Positions 24,469 to 35,800 of a stretch of 64,000 nt of DNA are shown here, piece by piece; within the stretch, counting starts at the first letter, position 1; the number at the start of each line of letters is the position of its first letter. The notes under the pieces were generated by a model that was not told the origin of the DNA, searched no databases, and saw only the letters and a program-made list of their open reading frames with translations. The stretch lies in NCBI GenBank assembly GCA_977006965.1, contig OZ345384.1, positions 1,550,001 to 1,614,000 on the forward strand, in the 5' to 3' direction. This DNA is from Phymatolithon calcareum. Lineage: Eukaryota > Rhodophyta > Florideophyceae > Hapalidiales. Position numbers and translations under genes: made by a program.

Positions 24469-25037
24469 GAGGACCAGGTACGAGCACGTTTTACACATTT
24501 GTTATCCCGGCTTACGGTACACATACGACTTGTTTTTGTAGACGCGAGAAAACACATCGTTTTGAAAAGTACAAGTTTGTTGCCAATGGAAGCTCCCACA
24601 TAAAGAACAAAAATGAATCTTTCACTGGACCACTACGAACCGAAACGATGGTAAAGCGGTCCATGCCCAGACTGTTGTCGTTTTCTGTTCACGTTTTCAA
24701 AATATTAGAAAAAACTAATTTATTTAGTTCTTACCTCTGCACAAAAATTAAGTGAGAAAAAACTTATTTTTTCCACTTCCCCTTCTCAAATTCTTGAGAA
24801 AATCTATCTTATATTTCTCTCCTCTCCGAGGAATAATGTAGTGATTTACAACTTATAAAATCCTCATCTCATCAAAATAAACAATCGAATTTAAGCTTTC
24901 AACTTATTTTTCCCGCATCAGGTTTATAAGTTGAAGGTTGACCTGGTTAGGAAGATCATCTGGCCAATGGAACTGAGTTTTAATGAAAGTGATATGAGCG
25001 CTGAAAATGCTCAATGTTAGATGAACTATTAAATATT

Positions 25038-26171
25038 GAGGAAATTCGCTAAATAGCCACCAAAAGTGGTCAAAGTACGCTAAACACCCACCGCTAGCCA
25101 ATACTACTACCCACCCATTTCAAAATATACTATCATACTCACGCTAGCCGAAACCTACTACTCATCCGTTTCTCAGAGCACTCTATGCGACAGTGAAATT
25201 TACATGCAATATAGCTGGAGAGGAAGCTCTTCCAGCTGAGTGAACTCTCTCCCTGTGCGATGCTCAAGGCCAGAGTTGTCGCCTGTCTGTTGGAATCATA
25301 AGTCGTTAGGGTGAAAAGCTGTCCCTGCGTCACGGAGGTCAGGTGGGCCGCGTCAACACTGATGAAACCGTTGTGGGCCTCCCAGGTGTCCATTGCGCCC
25401 TTTGGGCAAGAGATATGCTGTGAAGCTGTTGCCGTATCGTCCCAGAGAGAGGATTTGTGGTGAGCGTGTACAATTCGCTGGGATCGCGCTGCCGAACTGC
25501 GTCCAGGTACGAGCGAAGTACTCTGATATGTACCAGATGGTGGACATCCGAGCCCAGCTTGGAAGCCACTATGGTGTGCGCCTATGTGCGCTTTAACACG
25601 GACCATTTCAGTCAGCTGTGCGGCGTTTCCACAGACTCGGCCTCTTGTGGCAACAAATTCAGTCAGCACCGGCGCCCGCCGCGCGAATAGCTCCGTCTTG
25701 AATTGGCGCTCCCTGGAGGGGCCTCCAACACAACTATGTCCGATTGACTTGCTGATCTTGACAGGGCGCTGACGTTCACGCGGAAGATGCAAGCTGTGCG
25801 TTGGCTACAGATGAATGTCAGACGCTGCTTGCTGCGCTCTCCACTAGGTGTGCCTTCCCGATTGACGGGGAGATCACGACGTTAACAACATCGTCGAAGC
25901 TTGATCCAACGTAGTCTCCCACCTGTCGTACGAGCTCCTTCTTGTTCATGATTTCAGAGTGAGTAGTGCGGGAGCGTTGTGCGTTGGGCTTGTCAGACGA
26001 ATTCGAGGATGTGCACAAAACTTTGATCAAGAGGAAGTAGCAGCCACTTCCCTTTTCCCTCCAAAAAACACAACTGTCAGCGCTCTACGTAACAGATGAG
26101 TAGTAGTTTTGGCTTGGGTGGATGTTTAGCGTACTTTGACCACTTTTGGTGGCCATTTAGCGAATTTCCTC
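25038..26171 (-). mobile_element. Nested Mutator-like element
   Basis: Terminal inverted repeats of about 61 bp: GAGGAAATTCGCTAAATAGC at 25038, with the inverse (GAGGAAATTCGCTAAATGGC on the reverse strand) ending at 26171. They are followed inward by CACCAAAAGTGGTCAAAGTA in both arms. It is flanked by a perfect 10-bp duplication ATTAAATATT (25028-25037 and 26172-26181). At 1134 bp it is too short for a full transposase and keeps only its N-terminal part and the start of the catalytic core. The perfect duplication shows that it inserted into the element at 23351-26397 more recently. Confidence 0.93.
25139..26030 (-). pseudogene. N-terminal and DDE-start remnant of MULE transposase
   Basis: The frame from 26030 encodes MNKKELVRQVGDYVGSSFDD, which recurs in diverged form in the element at 37154 (LVLQMGDYAGSSFD) and is probably the original N-terminus. 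A second frame (25792-25139) contains GFISVDAAHLTSVTQGQLFT followed by ESSLSWKSFL. This is the first catalytic Asp region and the following helix of the MULE DDE domain. The second and third acidic residues, the SWIM finger and the C-terminus are absent. It is an internally deleted, non-autonomous copy. Confidence 0.75.
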
Positions 26172-26437
26172 ATTAAATATTTATCGGTCCAAGCTCACAT
26201 TTTCTTTCGTTAATTACGTGAAAGCAGCTCGTGTTTTCTCGCGTCTACAAAAACAACGTACCTTCTCAATAAATCCTCTTAATTACGTGTCGTGATAAGC
26301 GGCTGTCCAGCTGAAATCATAACGAGTAGTAGTATTTGCAAGGGTGCCGATTTAGCGAATTTTGCCACCTTTTGCGGTCTATACAGCGAATTTTCTCGTT
26401 CATTTTTCCATCATCTCTCTTTCTTGCTCCTCCAGTG

Positions 26438-27595
26438 ATGCTCATTGCAAACCTTCATGGAGATGCGGCAATGCTTACAGTGTATCGTCCAGTTTACTGT
26501 ATGTTTTTCTTGAAATAATTTGTCCTATGAATTTATGATAAATGCATTTCAGCATCGTACGACGATTTGCTCTCCTATGGATCCCTGATACACATTACTG
26601 CGCGCTGGAAGAAACTTCCACCTCGAGTGTCTGTGTCTATCTTGGTCCATGCTGTTCGGCGGCCGCAAGATTTGACGGTCTTGTGCCCGCATGGCAACGC
26701 GCATTATGACCGAGAATTAAGATCGAGCAGTCATCCAATAAGCCGTATGTCTCTCAAGCCGAGTGAATCCGCAACTCGATTAGCGATTACGTCGCTTCTG
26801 TTGTCGCACCGTTGGCGGGCCAGTCAACCTCCAACCGCAGTGTTGGCAAGCCAACCCCCAACGATTCGACTGACACCAACATAATTCGTGCGCATACCAT
26901 GATTTCGCCGGCACGAAAGAACAGCACCGCCGGGCAAACGTCTTTGTGCTGCCGTGGGGTAGCAGCAACCGTGGGCGTGTTGTGGGCACGGTGACGTTGG
27001 GGCGAGCGTTGGATATGTCGGGCGCGTGATGGCAACTTGTTCTGTGCGCTGGAGTGGTGAAATGAACTAGCGGTCGATTTGATTTGGGCCACGCCATCGT
27101 CGCACTTTGTTCACGGCGGGCAGAGTATTCGACGACCACAGTCGCATACGAGGCGGGAATGACAGAGAAGACGTTCAAGCTGAATTTGGACACGCGACGG
27201 GAGGCGGTCGTGGACGTTGGCGGAGGCTATTGCGATGGTAGGGACGGTGAGTGTGCAGCCGGTGGCGAGAAGAGCACTGCCGTTCCGGTTGATGAGCCTC
27301 AGGCTGTGGAATGTGCAGTAATCTTTGACGACAAGACTCATTTGCGACGCAAATTAAGGCCTCATGCTTGACTTCTGCGCAGTGACCATTGGCGCGTTCG
27401 AAGCCTAGCAAGGCATATGGCGTTGCGTCCCACCAGCATGATGATTGCGGTGCTCTGAAACGCGTTGACGCAGGCTTGTTGTACGTCTTATTGAATGGGC
27501 GCAAAATAATCACCAGCACAGGATACGGGCGAGGGCACGGCCTAGAGAACAATGTGACAGAATTTGTATAGGGGACGCTACGCAGAGCGCGTAGT
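26438..27595 (+). repeat. 1.1-kb duplicated gene relic, copy A
   Basis: This segment is paralogous over its whole length to 31466-32680 in the same orientation. In both, a plus-strand coding-like stretch (LIANLHGDAAMLTVYRPVYC here) is followed by a likely intron: GTATGTTTTTC near 26499 to ATTTCAG near 26552. Coding-like sequence resumes after it, including LKPSESATRLAITSL, then VAYEAGMTEK, then LLNGRKIITSTG. Stops and frameshifts are scattered. The shared intron and peptides suggest relics of one multicopy protein-coding gene of unknown function. At 27595 it joins directly to a fragment of the R3H-SUZ gene. Confidence 0.65.
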
Positions 27596-28290
27596 GCCCG
27601 CGCAAGAATTTTCAGGAACGATGCCGCCGCTTCGGTTATGTCAAACCCAGCCAGCAACGACCCACAAAGCAGCATAGCACCCAAATCGGATTCCGTTAGT
27701 GGTTCCAACACCAGCGGCTAAGGCGAAGAAGCGCCGGGCATTCGCAAAAGCGCGTCATCTCCAATTCCCAACTGTAGAGTCGTCGGCGGTGGAGTCGCTC
27801 GTAGTTCGGAAGAAGGCAAATCCTTCGCTCGACGACGTTGCTTAAATCCATCCCCTTCAAACGCGCCAGTACTCAGCGCAAAGTCCACAGCACCCGCTCC
27901 CCAGGGCGACAACACTGGCTCCGCCGACGTGGACGACCCCGACTTCGACCGCTGCTACGACAAGTGGGCGGTGTACGGCACGCGGCAGCCGCCACCGACG
28001 CCCCTCGGCATCCACTCCGCCTTCCCAGGGGTCATGTACCGGCACCTGTAGCCGCTGTCCTACGCCATGCACGCAATGTCGCACGCGCAGGCCGCGGCGG
28101 AGGCGCAGCGGGCGGTGTATGCGCCGCCATTGCGGCGGCCCCCGCCGGTGATATTTTCAGTGCATATTCCGCCGCCGCATCTGTCGAAACGAAATCGATA
28201 CATTGCGGAGGCACCACCGCCGTTTCAGACGGGCGCAAAGGTCATGCCGCATATGCGTGACGGGCGCGAGCACGGTGCGACGAAAAGAAA
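27593..28290 (+). pseudogene. 3'-fragment copy of the R3H-SUZ gene
   Basis: This is a diverged copy of 39461-40180 from the R3H-SUZ gene. It begins at the last bases of that gene's intron (GTAG) and the first bases of its second exon (TGCCCGCGCAAGAATTTTC). It keeps the low-complexity Pro/Ala/His-rich region but has a CAG-to-TAG stop at 28049-28051 and several indels. The R3H domain is absent. The parent's final PPL-containing end is also lost. It is a dead gene fragment, carried next to the relic repeat at 26438-27595. Confidence 0.85.
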
Positions 28291-28309
28291 TATACTATTC
28301 CCTTTCGAG

Positions 28310-28450
28310 ACCATCCACCATCGCTGCACGCCTACAATAAAGAAGATGTTATCTTCTCAAAATCAGAAGCTCGTAAATGGCTCCTTATCCTCATTTTCGT
28401 CTGTTTTCTTTTCACTACTGCACTATATTCTCTACATTTTGGAGTTCGAA
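28310..28450 (+). repeat. Dispersed repeat, copy 1
   Basis: The segment around ATCTTCTCAAAATCAGA recurs at about 29600-29745. Both copies are followed by a T-rich stretch (TCCTCATTTCGTC-like) and a TTCTCTACTTTTGGA-like motif. No ends or coding sense were recognised. Confidence 0.6.
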
Positions 28451-30809
28451 CGTGCCGGTCTACAAGTGTACAAACAATTGTCGAGTGGTCACTTATAGTA
28501 GCATACCTGCACGCATCGAACAAGAGCCCTCACTGGCTTTTTTCCTCTTGCCCGTTGTACTTCGGCGGTTCCTCTTAGACAAAGTATAAGTTCCTATGGG
28601 CTGGCACCAACTTGTTTTACACCTACTGCGCTGACATCGGGGATTGCGGCAACCGAGAACACAGATCTATGCTTACCCGGTCTTCCGTTTCACGTATTCC
28701 CATCTCTGCCGAGGCAGGAAGAGAAAAAATAATGTCATTCGCGAGCACTTTCTGTGTAATCGTCTGAGTTCTGGGAGTCTTTTTCCGGAACCAGCAGCAA
28801 CCTGCTCTCGTGCCGGACATGCGCCTCCTTATTGCTGTTTGAAAGTGCTAAATTAAACCCTTAGGCGCACAAGCAAACGTCGTCGTTGTCAGGCAAAATA
28901 GCCTAGATCGAATATTAAATTCAGCACAAAAGTCTTTTGGCCGGAAAACAAACTTTTTCGATTTCGTGTAACATCTCTCTCTCTACTACTAAGAGTTATA
29001 CATTTACCCTTCTGTGCAATTCAGAGACGCGTACAAAACGAAGTAGCCACGTTGAGTTGTATGTACTGTATTGAAAATATTAAATTTTATTGTACTGTTG
29101 AAGTGAGCCCTCCGATTGATGAATACCTGCAAAGAGAAAATCGATGGCCTGCTGAAAAAAGAGGGCGGCTCCGGAGCTCCGATCGGGAGAGATGCAACTC
29201 GTGATGATGTCAACATCATCCGGTGAGGAGTTCAATGCGCTAATTTAACTCTGTCACACACGGGTTTGTGCACATTGAATTGGATACCCACGGAAATACT
29301 TCGGCCCCGCACGGGTACGTGCAATTCCCTACACACAATTATTCTGCTTTCGAGTACCCGGCCAAGCTTTGACTCTACACTAGTGGTCGCACATCTGAAG
29401 CATTACAAGCAAACGCGTGCTGCTGTATTGTCTGTATTTCCCACATTCACACCTGATGTGTTTCTTCTCCGATTGCGAACAATTTTCGATTCGCGGCAAG
29501 CAGTTTTTGATTTCAGCAAGGTTTCCATGTTCCCCTGGTAGTCTATAACTAAAACTACTCAAACTTCTGACAGGGCAAAACATATTTATCTCTTCATTTT
29601 CGGGATCGTGCACCATCCTTGCACGCGTGCAGTATCTTCTCAAAATCAGATGTACGAAAATGGTTCATTGTCCTCATTTCGTCTTTTTCCTTTGCTTTTC
29701 TTCTTCTGTATTCTCTACTTTTGGAATTGTACAGTAGTGTTTTTCGAAATTGGAAGAACACAAAGTTCATCTGTAACTGCGCGTGTAAGCGTTGTCGGAG
29801 CCCTCTTCGAATTTGTTCTACATCGCTACTTCTCTGTAATTTCCATTCGCTCTCCTTCGTCTTCCGCTGTGCTCATTTACTCTCGACTGCCATTCGCGCT
29901 TTGAAAGCGCCCACGCGTGGCGGCATGTCTGTTCGAACCTGGCTTATGGCCGTTTCGCTCCCGACATCTTCCGATGCTTGCCTACCCTCGCTTCACCGCC
30001 GCCCATGCAGAGCGTTGCAAATTAAGCAACTACGAATCTATCAGCTCCGCAAGGGCTACTTAACCTTGAATATCAAAGGAGCAGGTCATGCTCGTCGATC
30101 GATGACGTGCGCCAAGTGGAGTCGGATGCATTGCGGATCATTGAATTGCACGTGTTCAGTATCTACACGCCTAATTCTAGAAGCTGTGTCCCCTCAATTA
30201 CCACGATACTCTCGTAAACAACAAAAAACTGAAACACAATTTTTTGAATCCCTATCATTTCCTGGGAAGCTCACCTCTATAGTGAACTCCTTTCCGTGAT
30301 AGACGTACTTTCTATTCTGTCCAGAGAAATATCGTTTGAAAAGTGCATGCATTATAATGGGATATTTTTACTTCGGTTTCAATGGTGTGATTGTCTGTTT
30401 AAGCGTTCTCTCTTGCACCAATGCAAACAGCGAGGAATTAAACTCTAGTACAACAACTTGCCCATCAGTTCCTATTTATTCAGAAGTAGGAAAATACTTT
30501 TACAAATCAGTGTGTTGACGCATGTGCAGACGCTTCAGGTAGCTGTTCTTATCAAAATAGATCAATGTATCTGCCGAACAAGAGCAGACCCCCTTAATTA
30601 GAGCACTAAGCAAGTTAAGTACAATTTCAAGGTGCGCAGATGAACTTCAATCAGACAACCGAAGGAGGAACGACAACGATTGTCCTCCGCGCGGCAACGA
30701 AGTAGCACACAGTGCCCAAGTATAAAAACTGTTTGGCCTCACAACTCTCCACTTCACGGGCTGTACTCGGTCGTATCCAACTAATACTCGGGTGCACGCA
30801 CCATGAAAA
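28451..30809. other. Gene-poor stretch
   Basis: No recognisable gene. A plus frame of 226 codons at 29619-30299 overlaps the second copy of a dispersed repeat (29600-29745) and looks fortuitous: it is Ser/Leu/Arg-rich without domain pattern. Nothing else is supported. Confidence 0.35.
29600..29745 (+). repeat. Dispersed repeat, copy 2
   Basis: Partner of the segment at 28310-28450, in the same orientation about 1.3 kb away. The two share CAGTATCTTCTCAAAATCAGA-like sequence and the following T-rich tract. Confidence 0.6.
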
Positions 30810-31450
30810 CGGCCCGGGTGATCATCTGATCTACAATTGAATATTTAGTTTTGCCGACAGATCCCGAGACGATCGGATGATCATCCGATGACCATCTGGC
30901 CCGACCGGAATGTTTTCAATGGAGCTCCAATTTGATTCAACATCTCCACATCCCCTAGACGCACTGTCGACCGTCATGACTGAAGGAAGCTTAAGCCACC
31001 AATCTTGCGTGCCCTGCGAATGGCCGATCAATCTAATTGCCAGTGCGCGAGTCCCACGAAAATCTGTTCCATTCTACTGGCCCGGCGCAACTCAAAGCTA
31101 GTCATAGCATATCGTCATGGCCGATGTACGTATTCAGTCTGCATTGTTCTCAATGGGTCTCGTATGGCACTTGTTTATTTCGCTATATAATCACATACTT
31201 AGATTGTGGCAGGGTCCTAATTTACGACTCCTAATCCTGTTTTGTTACCTAGAAAAGAACGCCTGTTCTCCGCGACCCACTCAGAATGCCTTTCCACAGG
31301 AAGCAAGTGGGAAGGCTCCACGATCAGTGAGTCCACATAGACAGTCAGAACTTCATAACGGCCGATGTACTTGCTTCCGCTGCACCTCGTGTATCCCAAA
31401 TGTAGGGAGTACCATCCCGAAAACAGCGCCATGATAGCATAAGTTTACGA
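30810..31450 (-). pseudogene. WD40 relic of the NLR gene family
   Basis: Minus-strand pieces correspond to consecutive WD40 blades of the NLR genes. DGTPYIWDTRGAAEAS (near 31400) matches DGTIRIWDTCVEAEAS. The region around 30960-31080 keeps the nucleotide pattern of the blade that contains the motif THPCMVTV-like CGTCATGACTGAA. Near 30880 the reading SVGPDGHRMIIRSS-like is blade-shaped. Stops and frameshifts abound. The NB-ARC part is missing. Directly downstream on the plus strand begins the second copy of the 1.1-kb gene relic. Confidence 0.6.
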
Positions 31451-31465
31451 TTGCAAGAGACCGAC

Positions 31466-32680
31466 GTTCATTGCAAACCTTCGTGGAGATCCAGCAATGC
31501 TTACAGTGTATCGTCCATTTTACTGTACAGTATGAAACACAGAGAAAGGGTTATCTTTTTTTGAAATAATTTGTGCCCCATGAATTTAAACATCCATTTC
31601 AGCATCGCACGACTATTGTCCCATCCCGCTCTCCGATGAATCACTAATGCGCATTACCGCGCGCCGGAAGACACTTCAACCTCGAATGTCTGTATCTATC
31701 GTTCTGAGCGCTTGGTTCATGCCGGGCGGTGGCCGCATGATTTGACGGCCTTTTTGCCGGTACCGCACCGCGCATTACGACCGAGCCTTAAGATCGAGCA
31801 GTCATCCAATTAACGGTATGTCGCTCAAGCCGAGTGAATCAGCAAATCGATTAGCGATTACGTCGCTTCGGTTGTCGCGCCGTTGGCGGCCCAGTCAACC
31901 TCCAACCGCAGTGTTGTCAAGCCAACCCCCTACGCTTCGAGTGACACCAGGACAATTCGTGCACATGCCGCGACTTCGCCGGCACGAAAAAACAACACCG
32001 CCAGCTGCACACGTTGTTGCACATGAGCAAGCGTGAGCATGTTGTCGACACAGTGTCGTTGGGGCGAGCGTTGGATATGGCGGACGCGTGACGCCTACTT
32101 GTTCTGTGCGCTGGGGTGGTGAAATGAACCGGCGGTCAATTCGATTTGGGCCCCGCCATCGTCGCATCTTGTTCACTGCGGGTAGGGTTGTGGATGGCCA
32201 CAGTCGCATACGAGGCGGGTATGGCAGAGATGAAGTTCAATCTGAGATTGGACGCGCGACGGGAGGCGGTCGTGGACGTTTGGCGGAGGCTATTGCGATT
32301 CTAGGGACGGAGAGCGTGCAGCCGGTGACGAGAAGGGCACAGCCTTTCCGGTCGATGAGCTTCAGGTGATGTAGTGTATGGTAATTTTTGATGACATGGC
32401 TCATTTGCGACACGCATCGAGGCCTCGTGCTTGACTTCCGCGAAGTGACCATTGGCGCCTTTGAAGTTTGGTGAGGCATTTGGCATTGCGTGCCACCAGC
32501 ATAATGAGCTGCGGTGCTGTGGAATGGGTTGACGCAGGCTTGTATTTCTTATTGAATGGGCGCAAAATAATCACCAGCACAGGAGACTTACGAGGGCACG
32601 GTATGGATAACAATGCGACAGAATTTGTATATGGGAGGCTGCGCAGAGCGCCCAACATGGGGAACCGTTTCACCGAACTT
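31466..32680 (+). repeat. 1.1-kb duplicated gene relic, copy B
   Basis: Paralogue of 26438-27595. It includes the intron-like gap (31533-31603), LKPSESANRLAITSL and a longer open 3' part, VDAGLYFLLNGRKIITSTG with continuation ending in LLKCYA at about 32725. The last 90 bases (GGTGCGCAGAGCGCCC-type) recur at 48575-48665 and 54485-54575, next to the transporter/NLR blocks. Stops elsewhere make it a relic. Confidence 0.65.
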
Positions 32681-32826
32681 ACCTTACCTTTCCTCGGTGT
32701 TAAACTACTGAAGTGTTACGCTTGAGTTGAATATTGTTTGAGCGTTGGAGCAGTTCACGGATGAGAGAAGACAAGCGGTATTTTTATGCATAGCGCCGAT
32801 GCGAAACAGAGGACTGCAGCCTCTCT

Positions 32827-35800
32827 TTATTCGTCTTTCACCATTAAATTACATATAGCCACCGCACCACTACGCAGTCCACCAACAAAAACCTTACTTG
32901 CTTCATTGTACTGCCAGGAATAAACAAGGCACGGGAAATTCCCAAGCAGCGTGTCTTCTGCGGGTATATTCGCATAAACCAAGTTCCTGTTGCGGACGTA
33001 TGCTTCTGCCGTATATGCGGGGAAAAAATCTGGCCATACATGCCGCGTTTCCCGTCCACAACTTCGAATAATCTCTTCCGCTTCCTTGTCAGTCAATTCG
33101 TATTTACTGTCTCTGCCATGCTCACTCGACCTTTCATCTTGAGAACCACTCCATCCTTGCCCAGATTTCCAGACACAATTTCGTGTGTTTCGATTCCAAA
33201 TTATGACTACACCATTATTGTCCCGCGACAAAACGTGCAATCCATCACCGCTTTCAGATACCCCCATAACAAGCATCCTGCGCCCTTCCAAGGCATCTCC
33301 GATTTGCATTCCTGATTCGACGTCCCAGATGCGAACACTATTGTCCCAGGATCCCGAAACGATCCGCTGCCCATCCGAGCTGAACGAAACACATCTCACC
33401 AAATTCCTGTGACCTTCAAGAGCGTTCCCAATTTGACTAAATGTCTCCGCGTCCCACAATCGAATAGTTTTGTCATGAGAACAGGAGACCACTTGCCGCC
33501 CATCATGACTGAACGAAACGGAATACACTGCATCCATGTGACCTTCCATTGGGCCACCAATCTGATTCCCCGTACGCGACTCCCACAAACCTACCCTTCC
33601 ATCTTGCGACCCAGAAACAATTCGAACCGCGTCAGGGCTTAACGCAACGCACCACACCGATGCGGAATGTCCATATTCAAACTCACTCGCTTCCGCTTCC
33701 ACGCATGTGTCCCAAATCCGAATTGTACCATCTCGACAACCGGAAATTATACTTCCCCCGTTAGGAGTAAACGCAACACTTGTCACCCAGCTGTGCACAT
33801 TGCCGGATGTCCACGTTTTTCTCCCACTGTTCCCGTCCCATAACCGAACAGTGCCATCACTCGATCCTGATGCAATTTCACGTCCATCACCACTGAATTT
33901 AACACAATTCACCGAATTTGTGTGTCCTTCAAACGGCTCTCCGATACTCCTCCATGCCCCCGTGTCCCATACACGAATTGTATTGTCATTTGACCCCGTC
34001 ACCAACCGCTGACCCATCCCACTGAATGCAACAGAGTTTATGCAATACCGGTGCGCGTCGGCATCTTCGAAAATAGAATTCCCATTGCAGCTGTCCACAA
34101 CTTTCAGTGTTCCATTCTTCAGACCCATTGCAACCCATTGGTCGTCATTCGAAACCGCGATACAACCAACCCTCATCTCCTGTAGGAATTCTCCAATCTG
34201 TGCACCGCTGCTTGCCTCCCAAATCATCAACGTACGATCCTCAGAGCACGAAAATATCTTCTCGCCATCGCTACTCACAGCAACATCGTTCACCCCCGCG
34301 CGGTGCTTTTCGAGAACACGCACTGCCGACTCACATGTCCCCCATTCCCAGACAGTGATCGATTTGTCATCCGACCCAGAGACAATTGTTTTTGATGCAC
34401 CAGTAAACAATACGCATCTTACAATGCCAGTGTGTCCCTTCAGCCGCTTCAATAGATCACCTGTTGACGCATCTGCGACTAAAACATCACAGCCTGCTCC
34501 TGCCGCGAAAAAACGTCCACACGGAGACCAATCAACCGCACTGCAATACCCACAAACGGGGATCTCCATCATCTGCGCGCTCCGCGGATCTGGGAAGAAC
34601 GAGTTCACCGGTCGCAAATATGGCTTCGGTGTCTGCAATTCCACGCTTTTCAAGTATGCCTCTACAACTGCGTTCTCCGTCCTCATGTTGAACAACCGTC
34701 CACACACTTGGAACAGAAACGCTCGTTGCCCTTCCGTTACGCTTCCCCACGACAATCGTATCCCTTTCCAAACCAATTCGAAGCTCTGTCTCACTCTTTC
34801 CGGAATAACTTCGTCCCCAGCCGTCACCAAACAATCAAAATCCGACTTCAGTACCACCATCCCACCGACCTTACCACGTGCATACGTCCAACGCCCATCC
34901 AACAAAAGAGCCCCAAGCTCCATCATCAAATCTCCACACATCAGGTGTCTCGCAACTTCCACAAGAATATACCCATCGTTTCCCACGTACCACCATGGTC
35001 TCGGTTTCTGCGCCAACAACCTTCCCTCAAATGAACCACCTTCATCTGATATCAACGAATCTTCACATGTCCTCGGTTCTGGTGCCAGATATCCATTCAG
35101 AAGTTGTTTGTGCCATTCTGAGCTTGTCTTCATTGTTTCCGCCTGTCCTTTACAAAACTCCAATTGCAAATCATGCAGCATCACACCACCTTCTTTCCCC
35201 CGCCCTGCTGCATCTTCTCGAAAACTCAGCTTACAAAGACTCATCCCGCTCAGAAGCCGTACAACGTCCAACGCAAAATCTTCCTCCACCTTCCACATTC
35301 GACTCAGCACGCAAATCGGAACCCAAGCCTGGTTTCGCAACACGCACAGACTTGTGTACAGATCGGTAATGCTGTGTCCGCCGCAAACAGTTGTAGGTGT
35401 ATTCAGCTCCGCAAAATCATCTTCAAGTACTTCCAGGCTCAGCAAAAGTCCTGCGTTTAAACTATTGCCTTCTGGGCCCTTGACTTTCCCAATATCTCTT
35501 CGTCGCTTCTCCAACCGGCGAGCGTACTCGTCGCATGCACCGTCAAAGTCCTTTCGGTCTCTTTCGAGTCGAGCAACTGTGCACCCGGCCACTGCCAGCG
35601 CTAACGGAAGCCCCCCACATATCGTAAGGATTGGCATTATACTTCTTCTTACGTCGTCGGCGACTTCTGGAAGACTCTCTTTCGTCGCAGCCCGTGTCGC
35701 ATGCATCATAAATATGTTCACAGACACTGGGCCAAGTGCAGCCCTTGGAGCAAAGTCAACCATGTTCCCCGCAAAAAGTGCAATGCACGTACTCCTTGTG

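Larger units (their letters stand above)
23351..26397 (-). mobile_element. Mutator-like element with a nested second copy
   Basis: The left end GAGGAAATTCGCTGCATGGA (23351) and the right end (reverse strand GAGAAAATTCGCTGTATAGA, at 26397) form a terminal inverted repeat of about 74 bp with few mismatches. Both arms contain TTCGCTAAATCGGCACCC and finish in a TACTACTC run. Flanks are GTTGATTTTT (23341-23350) and GTTCATTTTT (26398-26407), a 10-bp duplication with one difference. Long terminal repeats with 9-10-bp duplications are typical of Mutator-like elements. Another member (25038-26171) is inserted inside, so the original element was about 1.9 kb. Internal sequence includes SWIM and zinc-knuckle remnants of a MULE transposase. 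Confidence 0.88.

Noticed and set aside
29619-30299. 226-codon plus-strand frame as a gene
   Set aside because: It starts inside a dispersed repeat, has low-complexity Ser/Leu/Arg composition, no domain and no paralogue keeping the frame.
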